A DNA stretch of 64,000 nucleotides, from the NCBI GenBank assembly GCA_014872875.1, contig WKFI01000012.1, positions 186,001-250,000 of the forward strand, read 5' to 3'. Shown here piece after piece: positions 51,881-60,396 of the stretch. A program made the position numbers and the translations under genes. The notes beneath the pieces are model-generated. The model was not told the DNA's origin and did not search any database. It was given only the letters and a program-made list of their open reading frames with translations. The stretch comes from Paracoccaceae bacterium. GTDB taxonomy: Bacteria; Pseudomonadota; Alphaproteobacteria; Rhodobacterales; Rhodobacteraceae. Every line of letters begins with the position of its first letter. Position 1 is the stretch's first letter.

Positions 51881-53051
51881 CGTTTTCAACCTGGGTAGCG
51901 GCCTTGTCGAGACGGGTGACGGCTTCGGCAATGTCTTCGTCCGTCAAGGTCAGCGGTGGCAACAGGCGGATCACATTGTCAGCGGCGGGAACGGTAATGA
52001 CCTGGTTGTCATAGCCCGCATTCACCACGTCGATATTGGTTGCCTTGCACTTGATGCCCAGCATCAGGCCGGACCCACGCACATCCTCGAACACGTCCGG
52101 GTGCTCGGCGATCAGCCCTTCCAGTTTCTGGCGCAAAAGGCCTGCTTTGCGGTTCACCTCGGCCAGGAAATCGGGATCGGCGACGTGATCCATCACTGCA
52201 CAACCCACCGCGCAGCCCAAAGGGTTGCCGCCATAGGTGGATCCGTGAGTACCCGCGGTCATCCCGCTGGCCGCGTCTTCGGTGGCCAGCACCGCACCCA
52301 GCGGGAAACCACCGCCGATGCCCTTGGCCACCATCATGATATCGGGCGCGATGCCCGCCCATTCATGGGCGAACAGCTTTCCGGTCCGGCCGACGCCGCA
52401 TTGCACCTCGTCCAGGATCAGCAACAGACCATGTTCGTCACAGATCTGACGCAGGGCCTTGAGCTCGGCATCTGGTACCGGCCGGATACCGCCCTCCCCC
52501 TGCACCGGTTCGATCATGATCGCAGCGGTCTGGTCAGTGATCGCGTTGGTCACGCCATCCAGATCGCCGAAAGTCAGATGGACAAAGCCGCCCAGCAACG
52601 GGCCAAAGCCCTTGGTCATCTTTTCCGAACCAGCGGCGGCGATACCCGCCGAAGACCGGCCGTGAAAAGAGCCGTCAAAGGTTATGATTTCGACCTTCTC
52701 GGCCTCACCTTTGTCATAGAAATACTTCCGCGCCATCTTCACCGCCAGCTCACAGGCCTCGGTGCCCGAGTTGGTGAAGAACACGGTGTCGGCAAAGGTA
52801 TTGCTGACCAGCTTGTCTGCCAGCGCCTGTTGCTGCGGGATCTCGTACAGGTTCGACACGTGCCAAAGGGCATTGGCCTGATTGGTCAGCGCTTCGACAA
52901 GGGCGGGATGCGCATGGCCCAGCGCATTCACCGCGATACCGGAACCCAGATCCAGGAATCGGCGCCCGTCCGCCTCGGTCAGCCAGGCACCTTCTCCCTT
53001 CACAAAGTGAAGCGGGGCACGATTGTAAGTCGGCAGAACAGAGGGGATCAT
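51876..53051 (-). CDS. argD: Acetylornithine aminotransferase
   Basis: 391 residues from the ATG at 53051 (alternative 53060). PLP enzyme of class III aminotransferases in arginine synthesis; some homologues also act on succinyldiaminopimelate. Signs are [47 protein letters not shown] and the PLP lysine in [15 protein letters not shown]. It is the first gene of argD-argF. About 270 bases separate it from the divergent MFS gene. Confidence 0.93.
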   Translation of the reverse strand: MIPSVLPTYNRAPLHFVKGEGAWLTEADGRRFLDLGSGIAVNALGHAHPALVEALTNQANALWHVSNLYEIPQQQALADKLVSNTFADTVFFTNSGTEACELAVKMARKYFYDKGEAEKVEIITFDGSFHGRSSAGIAAAGSEKMTKGFGPLLGGFVHLTFGDLDGVTNAITDQTAAIMIEPVQGEGGIRPVPDAELKALRQICDEHGLLLILDEVQCGVGRTGKLFAHEWAGIAPDIMMVAKGIGGGFPLGAVLATEDAASGMTAGTHGSTYGGNPLGCAVGCAVMDHVADPDFLAEVNRKAGLLRQKLEGLIAEHPDVFEDVRGSGLMLGIKCKATNIDVVNAGYDNQVITVPAADNVIRLLPPLTLTDEDIAEAVTRLDKAATQVENA

Positions 53052-53325
53052 CCGGATCATCCTTTTGGCAATATCGAGCCCAAGTGAGTGCAACACGAAA
53101 AGGCTCAGGTCAACGATGGAGAGAAGGGTGCGCGCCGATTTCGCAGGCGCAAACGATCAAACCGACCTTTGGCGGGTCGGGAGACACATCAGCGTCGGCG
53201 TCGGAGCGCCGTGATTTGTGCAACTTTGATCATGCGCACGGCTCATAACGGGAGAATCACCGCATGTGAAGCCCTTTTGAAACCGGTCGCTTGACAATTC
53301 GGACGGCCGCGCCCTCCATGCATCC

Positions 53326-54555
53326 ATGACAAGACTTTGGACTTTACGCGATTACCGCCTGCTCTTTTCCGCCTCTGCCATTTCCAATCTCGGCGACGGC
53401 GTTTCTGCCCTGGCTTTTCCCTGGCTCGCCACGTTGATCACCCGTGATCCCATGCTGATTGCCTTGGTTGCCTTTGCCACCCGCCTGCCTTGGTTGCTGT
53501 TCTCAATCCCCGCCGGTGTCTGGACCGACCGCGCCGACCGGCGAAGGCTGATGGTACAGGCCGATCTTTTGCGCATGGCGCTGACCTGTGGGGTAATCGG
53601 CGTGATCCTGACCGTTCCAGCTTTTCCGGTTGAACAGGATCTTCTTTACATCGGCGCGCTCTCGGTGCTCGCGTTCCTGCTCGGCAGTGCCGAAGTCGTG
53701 CGCGACAATGCGGCCCAGACCATTCTGCCCTCGGTGGTGCCGGGCGAACGGCTGGAACAGGCCAATGGTCAGATCTGGAGCATCGAGCAGGTCATGGGGT
53801 CGTTCATCGGCCCTCCGCTGGCCGGTCTTCTGATCGCGTTTGCGGTGCCTGCGCCCTTTGCACTGGATGCGATCACGTTCGGCACGGCCGCCGTGCTGGT
53901 CTGGTGCATGGTACTACGCCCACGCGCGCGTCCCGAACCACGCCCGGTTCTGCAAGAGGTCCGGGAAGGCATCAGCTGGATGTGGCGCCACAAGACCGTG
54001 CTGCAACTGGCCGTCATGCTGGGCGTGATGAATGCAATGGCGCTGATGACGCTCACCGTCCTAATCCTGTTCAGTCAGGAAATACTGGGCCTGAACGCCG
54101 CACAGCATGGCCTGCTGCTGACCGCGGGCGCTGCAGGCGGCGTGATCGGCGGCCTCGTTTGCCCAACCATCGCTGCCCGCACCGGCCAATTCCGGGCCCT
54201 GATGATCGCCTTGCCGGTTTTCGCGCTGTCCTTTGTCATGATCTGGATGGCATCCTCGCCCATCATGGTTGCCACCGCTCTATTTGCCGAAATGTTTGCG
54301 GCACTTCTGTGGAACGTCGTCACGGTCTCCTATCGTCAACGGTTGATTCCGGACGCATTGCTGGGCCGCGTGAACAGTCTTTACCGGTTTTTCGGTTGGG
54401 GCATGATGCCTCTCGGCGCTTTGGCGGCAGGGTTCATCGTTGCCCTCGCCGAACCGCAGCTGGGGCGTGAGACGGCATTGCGCCTGCCTTACCTTCTTGG
54501 CGCGTTCGGGATGGGAATGGTCTGGATCTATGCGTGCTTCCGTCTGCGCCTGTGA
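53326..54555 (+). CDS. MFS transporter (multidrug or small-molecule efflux type)
   Basis: 409 residues with about twelve transmembrane helices. The N-terminal RDYRLLFSASAISNLGDGVSALAFPWLA and the loop motif WTDRADRRRLM after helix 2 are typical of drug:proton antiporters of the NepI/EntS-like MFS_3 type. The substrate is unknown. It is followed by a DMT-family exporter gene on the same strand, with a palindromic repeat region between them. Confidence 0.85.
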   Translation: MTRLWTLRDYRLLFSASAISNLGDGVSALAFPWLATLITRDPMLIALVAFATRLPWLLFSIPAGVWTDRADRRRLMVQADLLRMALTCGVIGVILTVPAFPVEQDLLYIGALSVLAFLLGSAEVVRDNAAQTILPSVVPGERLEQANGQIWSIEQVMGSFIGPPLAGLLIAFAVPAPFALDAITFGTAAVLVWCMVLRPRARPEPRPVLQEVREGISWMWRHKTVLQLAVMLGVMNAMALMTLTVLILFSQEILGLNAAQHGLLLTAGAAGGVIGGLVCPTIAARTGQFRALMIALPVFALSFVMIWMASSPIMVATALFAEMFAALLWNVVTVSYRQRLIPDALLGRVNSLYRFFGWGMMPLGALAAGFIVALAEPQLGRETALRLPYLLGAFGMGMVWIYACFRLRL

Positions 54556-54560
54556 CCCTG

Positions 54561-54630
54561 TTTCTTTCTGGTCTAAAATACCTTCGGGGGTGAATTGGCC
54601 CAATGGGCCAAGAGGGGGCAGACTGCCCCA
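54561..54630. repeat. Palindromic intergenic repeat (REP-like) between the MFS and DMT transporter genes
   Basis: TTGGCCCA-A-TGGGCCAA (54595-54611) is a perfect palindrome, followed by GGGGCA (54615-54620) with TGCCCC (54624-54629), loop gac. The left part contains the CTTTCTGGTCTAAAATACC element that recurs in degenerate form at 51835-51880. It may act as a transcript end or be a dispersed repeat. Confidence 0.5.
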
Positions 54631-54702
54631 TGGTATCGCCAGCCGACCCACCCGGTTCAATTGATCTTGCCAACGCCTCGCAACTGCCGCACGGATAGGC
54701 GC

Positions 54703-55587
54703 ATGTTTGTTCCCAAGGCTGAAAATCCCGGTCTCGCTGCCGGCCTGATCCTGCTGGCCACGGCCTTCATCGCAGGCACCACGCTGCTTGCCAAGGCGCT
54801 GGGAACGGACACGTTGGGCCCGGCCATGAACCCCTTGCAGATCAGTCATGGGCGTTTTCTCTTTGCCTTTATCGGATTGTCCTCCGCTGCCCTGATCCTC
54901 CGGCCCAGGTTTGCCAAGATGCATCCGGGGCTTCATGTCGGTCGGGCAAGTTTTGGCTGGGCGGGAGTCACCCTGATGTTCGCTTCGGTCGCGCATATAC
55001 CGATGTCGGATGCCACGGCGATTTCATTCCTGAACCCGGTCTTCGCGATGATTTTGGCGATCCCGTTGCTGGGCGAAAAAATCGGCCGCTGGCGCTGGAT
55101 CGCGGCTGTCATTGCCGTAACCGGCGCCATGGTGCTCTTGCGTCCGACCCCTGCATCGTTCCAGCCTGCAGCCCTGTTGGCGCTTGGCGCGGCGGCACTT
55201 ATCGGAATGGAGTTGATTTTCATCAAAAAGCTCTCGGGGCGCGAACCTGTTTTCCAGGTTCTGCTGATCAACAACATGCTGGGGCTGCTCATTGCCTCGG
55301 TCGCGGTTGTTTCGGTTTGGCAGATCCCCACTCTTCAACAATGGGCGGCCATGATTGCTCTGGGCCTTTTGATGGCCTGCGCGCAGACGGCTTTCATCAA
55401 TGGCATGGCCCGTGCAGATGCCAGTTTTGTGGCGCCGTTCAGCTATGCAACTCTGGTCTTTGCCGCTCTTTACGATTTTCTGGGCTTTGGCATCCTGCCC
55501 GATTTCGTCTCTCTACTCGGCGCTGCCATCATCCTGACCGGGGCGGCAATATTGGCTTGGCGCGAAGGCCGCGCACGCAGGGCGTAA
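54703..55587 (+). CDS. DMT superfamily (EamA) transporter
   Basis: 294 residues from the ATG at 54703. Ten transmembrane helices in two EamA repeats (about residues 12-145 and 155-288), the usual drug/metabolite exporter architecture. Conserved Pro/Gly pattern in SVAHIPMSDATAISFLNPVFAMILAIPLLGE is typical. Substrate unknown; this family often exports amino acids or purines. The stop is three bases from the convergent FecCD-type permease gene. Confidence 0.85.
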   Translation: MFVPKAENPGLAAGLILLATAFIAGTTLLAKALGTDTLGPAMNPLQISHGRFLFAFIGLSSAALILRPRFAKMHPGLHVGRASFGWAGVTLMFASVAHIPMSDATAISFLNPVFAMILAIPLLGEKIGRWRWIAAVIAVTGAMVLLRPTPASFQPAALLALGAAALIGMELIFIKKLSGREPVFQVLLINNMLGLLIASVAVVSVWQIPTLQQWAAMIALGLLMACAQTAFINGMARADASFVAPFSYATLVFAALYDFLGFGILPDFVSLLGAAIILTGAAILAWREGRARRA

Positions 55588-55590
55588 CCA

Positions 55591-56604
55591 CTAGCGCCCC
55601 TGTCTGCGCGTGCCCATCAGCAGCAGGACCACAAAGACCGAGCCCAGCGATGTGGTAACGATTCCAACCGGCAACTCCTGCGGGGCCAACAGAAGACGCG
55701 ACAGAATATCGGATCCGGTCAACAGAATGGCTCCGGTCAGTGCGGACAATGGCAAAAGGCGACGATGCAGAGGTCCGACCAGACCGCGCGCAATATGCGG
55801 CACCATCAACCCGACAAATCCGATCACGCCGGCAACCGAGACAAAAGCCGCGGTCGCAAGGGCCGAGATCAAAAACATGCGAAACCGGGTCGCGCGCACC
55901 GGGACCCCGAGGCTCGCAGCCGTTACATCCCCGGCCAGCAGAGCATCCAGCCAACGATGACGCCACAGCGCATAGGCCAGGATTAGTCCCAGACCGGCAG
56001 CAACCAGCGGCAAGGTTTCCCAACGGGCCAGCCCCAAACCTCCCAACATCCAGAAGATGACCGAATGTGCCGCACGATTGTCGCCCGAGAAAATCAGGTA
56101 ATTGGTGAGCGCCGCAAACAGGAATGACACCGCCAGCCCCGCCAGGATCAGCTTTTCCGGCGCGCTGGTGCGTAAGGTCTGAACCAGGGCCAGCACAATG
56201 CCGGACGCCACCAACCCGCCGGTGAAAGCGGCAATCGGCAAGGTCCAGACCCCCAACAAGTCGCCAGTGACTGTGATGACCAGAACCGCCCCAGCCGCCG
56301 CCCCCGAAGACAGACCAAACAGGAACGGATCGGCCAGATCATTGCGGGTCGTGGTCTGCAGGACCGCGCCCACCAAGCCCAGCCCAGCCCCGATCAGAGC
56401 TGCAAACAGGGCGCGCGGCAATCGCAGGTCAAAGATGATCCGATGCATCGGCTCTGGCTCGACAGCAGACAGCCCCAACCCGGACGCAATGGCGGTGAAC
56501 ACGTCCGAAACCGGAATATCCGTGGTGCCGTAGAGAACCGACAACAAAAGCAGAGCGGCCAGAACGGCCGCCCCAAAGGTCATGGACAGGCCAAGTCGGC
56601 CCAT
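55591..56604 (-). CDS. ABC transporter permease, FecCD/BtuC family, probably vitamin B12 uptake
   Basis: 337 residues with nine or ten transmembrane helices, the FecCD family that pairs with BtuF-type binding proteins for cobalamin or siderophore uptake. Visible signs are DLRLPRALFAALIGAGLGLVGAVLQ, NDLADPFLFGLSSGAA, and the coupling region GVIGFVGLMVPHIAR. It is the last gene of a minus-strand operon that starts at a cobalamin riboswitch, which points to B12 or a corrinoid rather than iron. Starts one base after the binding-protein stop. Confidence 0.88.
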   Translation of the reverse strand: MGRLGLSMTFGAAVLAALLLLSVLYGTTDIPVSDVFTAIASGLGLSAVEPEPMHRIIFDLRLPRALFAALIGAGLGLVGAVLQTTTRNDLADPFLFGLSSGAAAGAVLVITVTGDLLGVWTLPIAAFTGGLVASGIVLALVQTLRTSAPEKLILAGLAVSFLFAALTNYLIFSGDNRAAHSVIFWMLGGLGLARWETLPLVAAGLGLILAYALWRHRWLDALLAGDVTAASLGVPVRATRFRMFLISALATAAFVSVAGVIGFVGLMVPHIARGLVGPLHRRLLPLSALTGAILLTGSDILSRLLLAPQELPVGIVTTSLGSVFVVLLLMGTRRQGR

Positions 56605-56605
56605 A

Positions 56606-57553
56606 TCAGAACAGATCCGGGTGCATTGCCTTGGCGATTTTCTCGATCGCGGCGATGTTTGCCGGCCCCGGGGTCAGTTCCTTGTACCGCAGACCAACCC
56701 AGCGGCCGTTTTTCACGGCGTCAGTATGGGCCATCACCGGATGCTCCTGAAGGAACTTGAACGTGTCAGCAGCGCCGTTGCCGTTCTGATAGTCCAGCAG
56801 AACCAGGAATTCCGGGTTGGCGGCCGCCACGGTTTCCCATGAGGTTCGGCCCCAGCTGGTGTCCATGTCATGGGTGACGCTGTTACCGCCCGCAGCCGCG
56901 ATCATCGCGTCTGGGATGGCAAACTTACCAGCTGTAAAGGGCGCATCCGCCGGACCATCCAGCAGAAAGACACGCGGTTTGTGCAAATCCGCGGTCTTGG
57001 CCTCGATCGCGGCCAGTTGATCTTTCCAGCCTGCGATCAGCGCTTCGGCCTTGTCTTCCACCTGCATCACTGTGCCCAGGCGCAGAACATCACCGAACAA
57101 AAGATCCATGCTGGCCTCGGGCCGGGCCTTGTTCAGGTGGACGCAGCTTTCGGTCAGGATCATGGTCTTGATGTCAAACGGCGCCAACGTGTCCGGCGTA
57201 ACCTCTCCACCCGGTTTCATCCCGTAATACCATCCGGCAAAGAACAGGTCGGGATCCGCGGAAACCAGATTTTCCACCGTCGGATATTTCGGTGCCAGTT
57301 CCGGAATGTCTCCGCGTGCCGCGTCGAATTCAGGGCTGGTCTTGTACCAACCGGTGATGCCGGTCACGCCGACGATCTTGTCCTGCAGGCCCAAAGCAAA
57401 GGCCATTTCGGACATGTTGATGTCATGCACGACCAGCCGGTCGGGCATCGTGTCGAACACAAGCGGTTCGCCACAATTGTCCACCTTGATTTCATCGGCA
57501 GCAGCAGCGCTCGCCACGCCCAGCGCAAGCGCCGTACTCCAGATCAGTTTCAT
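56606..57553 (-). CDS. ABC transporter periplasmic substrate-binding protein, probably BtuF-like corrinoid binding
   Basis: 315 residues. A signal peptide (MKLIWSTALALGVASAAAA) is followed by two alpha/beta lobes of class III (FepB/BtuF) binding proteins. Signs are PLVFDTMPDRLVVHD near the N-terminus and LVSADPDLFFAGWYYGM, WGRTSWETVAAANPEFLVLLDY. A single Cys pair (DNCGEP and ESCVHL) may form a disulfide. Because the operon is under a cobalamin riboswitch, the ligand is likely B12 or a precursor; family alone would allow iron-siderophores. Confidence 0.85.
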   Translation of the reverse strand: MKLIWSTALALGVASAAAADEIKVDNCGEPLVFDTMPDRLVVHDINMSEMAFALGLQDKIVGVTGITGWYKTSPEFDAARGDIPELAPKYPTVENLVSADPDLFFAGWYYGMKPGGEVTPDTLAPFDIKTMILTESCVHLNKARPEASMDLLFGDVLRLGTVMQVEDKAEALIAGWKDQLAAIEAKTADLHKPRVFLLDGPADAPFTAGKFAIPDAMIAAAGGNSVTHDMDTSWGRTSWETVAAANPEFLVLLDYQNGNGAADTFKFLQEHPVMAHTDAVKNGRWVGLRYKELTPGPANIAAIEKIAKAMHPDLF

Positions 57554-57566
57554 GTTGAGGTCTCCA

Positions 57567-58328
57567 TTAGAGTTGAACAGTTGATTTTCGGATATCGAGC
57601 GCCGGGATCAGGCGCCCGTCATGTGGCAGGCGCAGGAAGCTGACACCGAAGGTCTCTCGTACGCTGTCTTCGGTCAGAACTTCGGTGGCCTTGCCGAAAG
57701 CAGTCAGCCGCGTGTCCTTCATCAGTGCCGCATGGGTGGCAAATTCGGGGATCATCACCAGATCATGCACCACCATCACAACCGTGACGCCCAGCGACGC
57801 GACCAGCGACAGCATCCGCCCCTTGGCGTCTGGGTCCAGATGGTTTGTCGGTTCGTCCAAGAACAGCAGCGACGGTTCTTGTGCCAGAGCCCGCGCGATA
57901 TGGGCACGCTGACGCTCTCCACCGGACAATTGCTCCATCGGTTTGCGCGCTTTCGCCGACAATCCGGTCAATTCCAGAACGCGAGCCAGATCCTGAGCCA
58001 TCTGTTCCGAGCTCTTGCCGGACACCAAGGGCATCTGCCCCAGCGCCACATAGTCGCGCAAATGTAGTCTTCCGTCCGGAGAGGCTTGCTGGGATACCAC
58101 CGCAATCCGGCGGGCGCGCTCCATGGCCGACATGTCCCGAAGGCTGCCGCCATCCACCAGCACTTCACCCAGCGCCAATGGCTCGACCCCCGACATCAAG
58201 TTCAACAGCGTGGACTTCCCCGCCCCGTTGGGCCCAGCAATGGCCAGCACTGCACCACGTTCCAGATCAAAAGAAACGTCGCTGACCAACGCGTCACCGT
58301 TCAGTGCGTAGTATTCGACATTGCGCAC
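57567..58328 (-). CDS. ABC transporter ATP-binding protein of the B12-type importer, original start interrupted by TAG
   Basis: 253 residues when read from the GTG at 58328. Walker A GPNGAGKSTLLN, signature LSGGERQRAHIARALAQ, Walker B LLFLDEPTNHLDPDAKG and the switch His (VMVVHDL) are intact. The expected start is the ATG at 58355, which overlaps the DUF1636 stop as ATGA. From there the frame reads Met-Ser-Ala-TAG-Asp-Pro-Phe-Leu-Ser-Val-Arg, so an amber codon at position 4 interrupts it. The downstream GTG could restart translation with only the first nine residues lost. Whether the protein is made is uncertain. Confidence 0.85.
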   Translation of the reverse strand: MRNVEYYALNGDALVSDVSFDLERGAVLAIAGPNGAGKSTLLNLMSGVEPLALGEVLVDGGSLRDMSAMERARRIAVVSQQASPDGRLHLRDYVALGQMPLVSGKSSEQMAQDLARVLELTGLSAKARKPMEQLSGGERQRAHIARALAQEPSLLFLDEPTNHLDPDAKGRMLSLVASLGVTVVMVVHDLVMIPEFATHAALMKDTRLTAFGKATEVLTEDSVRETFGVSFLRLPHDGRLIPALDIRKSTVQL

Positions 58329-58351
58329 ACTCAGAAAGGGATCCTACGCAC

Positions 58352-58758
58352 TCATGCCGCGCCCTCAATCCGAAGCGCGGGCATCCGGGCCAGAGTCTTT
58401 TCATACAATGCGGCGGGGCGATCCACGGCCCGCGTCCAGCCCGTGTCGCTGTCCAGAAACTGATGCGCAAATCGACCCAGTGCTTCTGTATCTGCCGGAT
58501 CATCCAGATCAATGTCGCCAAACAGGTAAGATGCCTTGCCCACAGCCTGGAACCCAACGGTCACAGGGCGCTCGCAGCCTGCCATGCAATCCACCGCGCG
58601 TATCGCGTAGCGCGCAGGAAGCGTTTGGGCCAAGGCACCGCGCGTATCGCGTAGCGCGCAGGAAGCGTTTGGGCCAAGGCACCGCGCAACCGTCCGGCGG
58701 CCCTTGGCCCCTTGCAGGTGGTGCAGATCAGGATGAAATGGTCTTTATCGCCTGCCAT
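58352..58758 (-). pseudogene. DUF1636 family metal-binding protein, frameshifted by a 44-bp tandem duplication
   Basis: Read from the ATG at 58758, the protein begins MAGDKDHFILICTTCKG, the first Cys pair of DUF1636, a family of small cysteine proteins common in B12 and cobalt regulons. After about 40 residues the perfect 44-base repeat (58592-58635 and 58636-58679) shifts the frame, and translation ends in a false C-terminus. The true continuation, DCMAGCERPVTVGFQAVGKASYLFGD, appears in the other frame. Removing one 44-bp copy restores a single frame through to the stop at 58352. A sequencing or assembly artefact is possible. It is the first gene after the cobalamin riboswitch. Confidence 0.85.
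58592..58687. repeat. Perfect 44-bp tandem duplication (2.2 copies) inside the DUF1636 gene
   Basis: The 44-base unit beginning CACCGCGCGTATCGCGTAGC at 58592 recurs exactly at 58636, and the first eight bases recur again at 58680-58687. Because 44 is not a multiple of three, the duplication shifts the reading frame. The eight-base direct repeat CACCGCGC at the borders fits slipped-strand replication. Confidence 0.95.
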
Positions 58759-58876
58759 GATCCGCCTCGCATCTCTGCGCGTGCGGAGGGAAGGCACCAA
58801 TGGTCTGAACACGCAAACGGCGTGCCATGAAAGCCTCCTTCCAGGACGCCCCGCCCCGGGTTGGTTGAACATCTGA

Positions 58877-59046
58877 TGGCAGGTCTCCTGACTTGCGGGT
58901 CGTCGCTTTGTCGGCCTTCCCGGCCTGGTCGGCCAGTGGCATTTCGACATCGCTCTCCGCTCACAGTTGCGGGGGCAGTCACGGATTTGGCGCCTGGTGG
59001 CTACACCGCACCGTATTCCCTTTTCATTCGCCGGAGCTTGGCCCCG
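58877..59046 (-). promoter_or_regulatory. Cobalamin riboswitch
   Basis: On the minus strand, in order: AAAGGGAATACGGTG near the 5' end (59025-59010), a GTAGCCACCAGG segment, GACTGCCCCCGCAACTGTG (58982-58964), the B12 box GCCACTG (58940-58934), GGGAAGGCC, and the closing AGGAGACCTGCC (58889-58878). These are the conserved core segments of the adenosylcobalamin riboswitch in their correct order. It lies upstream of DUF1636 and the BtuFCD-like importer, so these genes are expected to be turned down when B12 is sufficient. Confidence 0.95.
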
Positions 59047-59302
59047 GTCAAAACCATCACCGCCTTTTAGGAACACCCGCTTTACCCTGTCAAGAAGCGA
59101 ACACCCGCCCACTCGCGGCCCCGATCCGCCCCATCACAGTTGTGTGCCCCTTGCTTCCGCGTTATCCCGGAACCAGATACACAAGAAAGCAGGTGCAGAA
59201 ACGGCAGGCCCGAACTTTGGGCTGCCCGTCTCAGGAAACAAAGTACCTCACAGATACACCGCGCAGAAACAGTGCCCAGCAAATACAGTGCAGAGTTTGC
59301 CC
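59047..59302. other. Gap between the cobalamin riboswitch and the exbB-tonB operon
   Basis: No gene is supported here. The region should hold the promoters for the riboswitch transcript (leftward) and for the exbB-tonB operon (rightward). A bulged hairpin occurs at about 59202-59229 (GGCAG...CTGCC). No second riboswitch was recognised on the plus strand. Confidence 0.4.
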
Positions 59303-59737
59303 ATGCCCGTTCGTTCGATCACCCTGTCCGCCCTGGTTGCCGGTTTATGTGTCTCTCAGACCTTGGCACAAACCGCCACCGAAGCCCCCACAGAACTGTC
59401 GGTTGAACTCAACGCGCTGCAAGACACACAAGGCGCCTGTCGGCTGAGCTTTGTCGCCCGCAACACCACCGGCACTTCCATTGACAAGGCAGTGTTCGAA
59501 ACGGTGATCTTTGACGCCTCTGGTAGTGTGGTCAGCCTGTCGTTGTTCGACTTCCGCGACCTGCCAGCCGACCGCCCCCGCGTGCGGCAGTTCGACCTGC
59601 CAAACCGGAGCTGCGACAGTGTTGGTCAGGTGCTGATCAACGGGGCCAATACCTGTACGGTCGCTGGAGAACACAGCGACCTGTGTCAACAAACGCTGTC
59701 GCTGAGCAGCCGAATTTCCGTGGAGTTGCTGGGATGA
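59303..59737 (+). CDS. Small periplasmic protein of unknown function, first gene of the exbB-tonB operon
   Basis: 144 residues. A signal peptide (MPVRSITLSALVAGLCVSQTLAQ) is followed by a domain that looks all-beta, with FVARNTTGTSIDKAVFETVIFDASGSVVSLSLF as a strand-turn-strand series. Three or four Cys (ACRLSF, SCDSV, NTCTV, DLCQQ) could form two disulfides. The stop overlaps the exbB start in the ATGA manner, so it is translated together with the TonB energiser. It has no similarity that I recognise; a role in the TonB complex or in receptor function is inferred only from this coupling. Confidence 0.78.
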   Translation: MPVRSITLSALVAGLCVSQTLAQTATEAPTELSVELNALQDTQGACRLSFVARNTTGTSIDKAVFETVIFDASGSVVSLSLFDFRDLPADRPRVRQFDLPNRSCDSVGQVLINGANTCTVAGEHSDLCQQTLSLSSRISVELLG

Positions 59738-60396
59738 GCTTTCTAGACGCACTAAGTGGCATTCTGGCGTTGGGTGGTCCGGTTGTCGCGATCCTTATCG
59801 CCATGTCGGTCCTGACCTTGGCGGTCACATTGTATAAACTCTGGCAATTCGCCGTGTCTGGCGTCGGGCGGCATCGAAAACTGTCACAAGCGCTGACCGC
59901 GTGGGATGCGGGCGACCGTCACGGAGCACAGACGCACTTGGCCAACAGCCACAGCTATCTGGTGCCTATCGTTGCTGCCGCCATGGCCGCACCAGATCAA
60001 CCCGGGCTGGACGACCGTCTGGATGCCGAGGCCGGGTTGGCTCTGGCAGGGCTGGAGCGGGGGTTCCGCTTTCTTGACATGGTGGCGCAGATCGCCCCGC
60101 TGCTGGGGCTGTTCGGCACTGTTCTTGGCATGATCGAAGCGTTTCAAAGCCTGCAATCGGCAGGCTCTTCGGTTGATCCGTCGCTGCTGGCGGGCGGGAT
60201 CTGGGTGGCATTGCTGACCACCGCCGCAGGGCTGGCCGTAGCCATGCCGACCTCGATGCTGCTGGCCTGGTTCGAAAGCCGGATGGCCCGCGAACGGGTC
60301 TTTGCCGACAAGGCGCTGCGCACGGTTCTGGTCCCAGGCCATCAGCTGATCGAGGCAGCCGGGTCAGTCCCCGCCACCGCCCCGAGCCATGCGTAA
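59734..60396 (+). CDS. exbB: ExbB/TolQ family proton channel protein
   Basis: 220 residues, three transmembrane helices (about 10-32, 121-143 and 160-185). With ExbD it converts the proton gradient into motion of TonB. Conserved family segment FLDMVAQIAPLLGLFGTVLGMIEAFQ contains the channel residues. The ATG at 59734 overlaps the previous gene, and its stop is overlapped by the first exbD. It is shorter than E. coli ExbB because it lacks the periplasmic N-terminal extension. Confidence 0.92.
   Translation: MSFLDALSGILALGGPVVAILIAMSVLTLAVTLYKLWQFAVSGVGRHRKLSQALTAWDAGDRHGAQTHLANSHSYLVPIVAAAMAAPDQPGLDDRLDAEAGLALAGLERGFRFLDMVAQIAPLLGLFGTVLGMIEAFQSLQSAGSSVDPSLLAGGIWVALLTTAAGLAVAMPTSMLLAWFESRMARERVFADKALRTVLVPGHQLIEAAGSVPATAPSHA

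Noticed and set aside
38955-58355. Possible use of TAG as a sense codon (two in-frame TAG in otherwise intact genes)
   Set aside because: Several normal genes here end in TAG (for example the genes ending at 1241, 11469, 45194 and 48165), so general recoding is not supported; local mutations or errors are simpler.
58592-58687. Possible CRISPR array (44-bp repeats)
   Set aside because: Only two perfect adjacent copies with no spacer; it is a tandem duplication in a coding gene.
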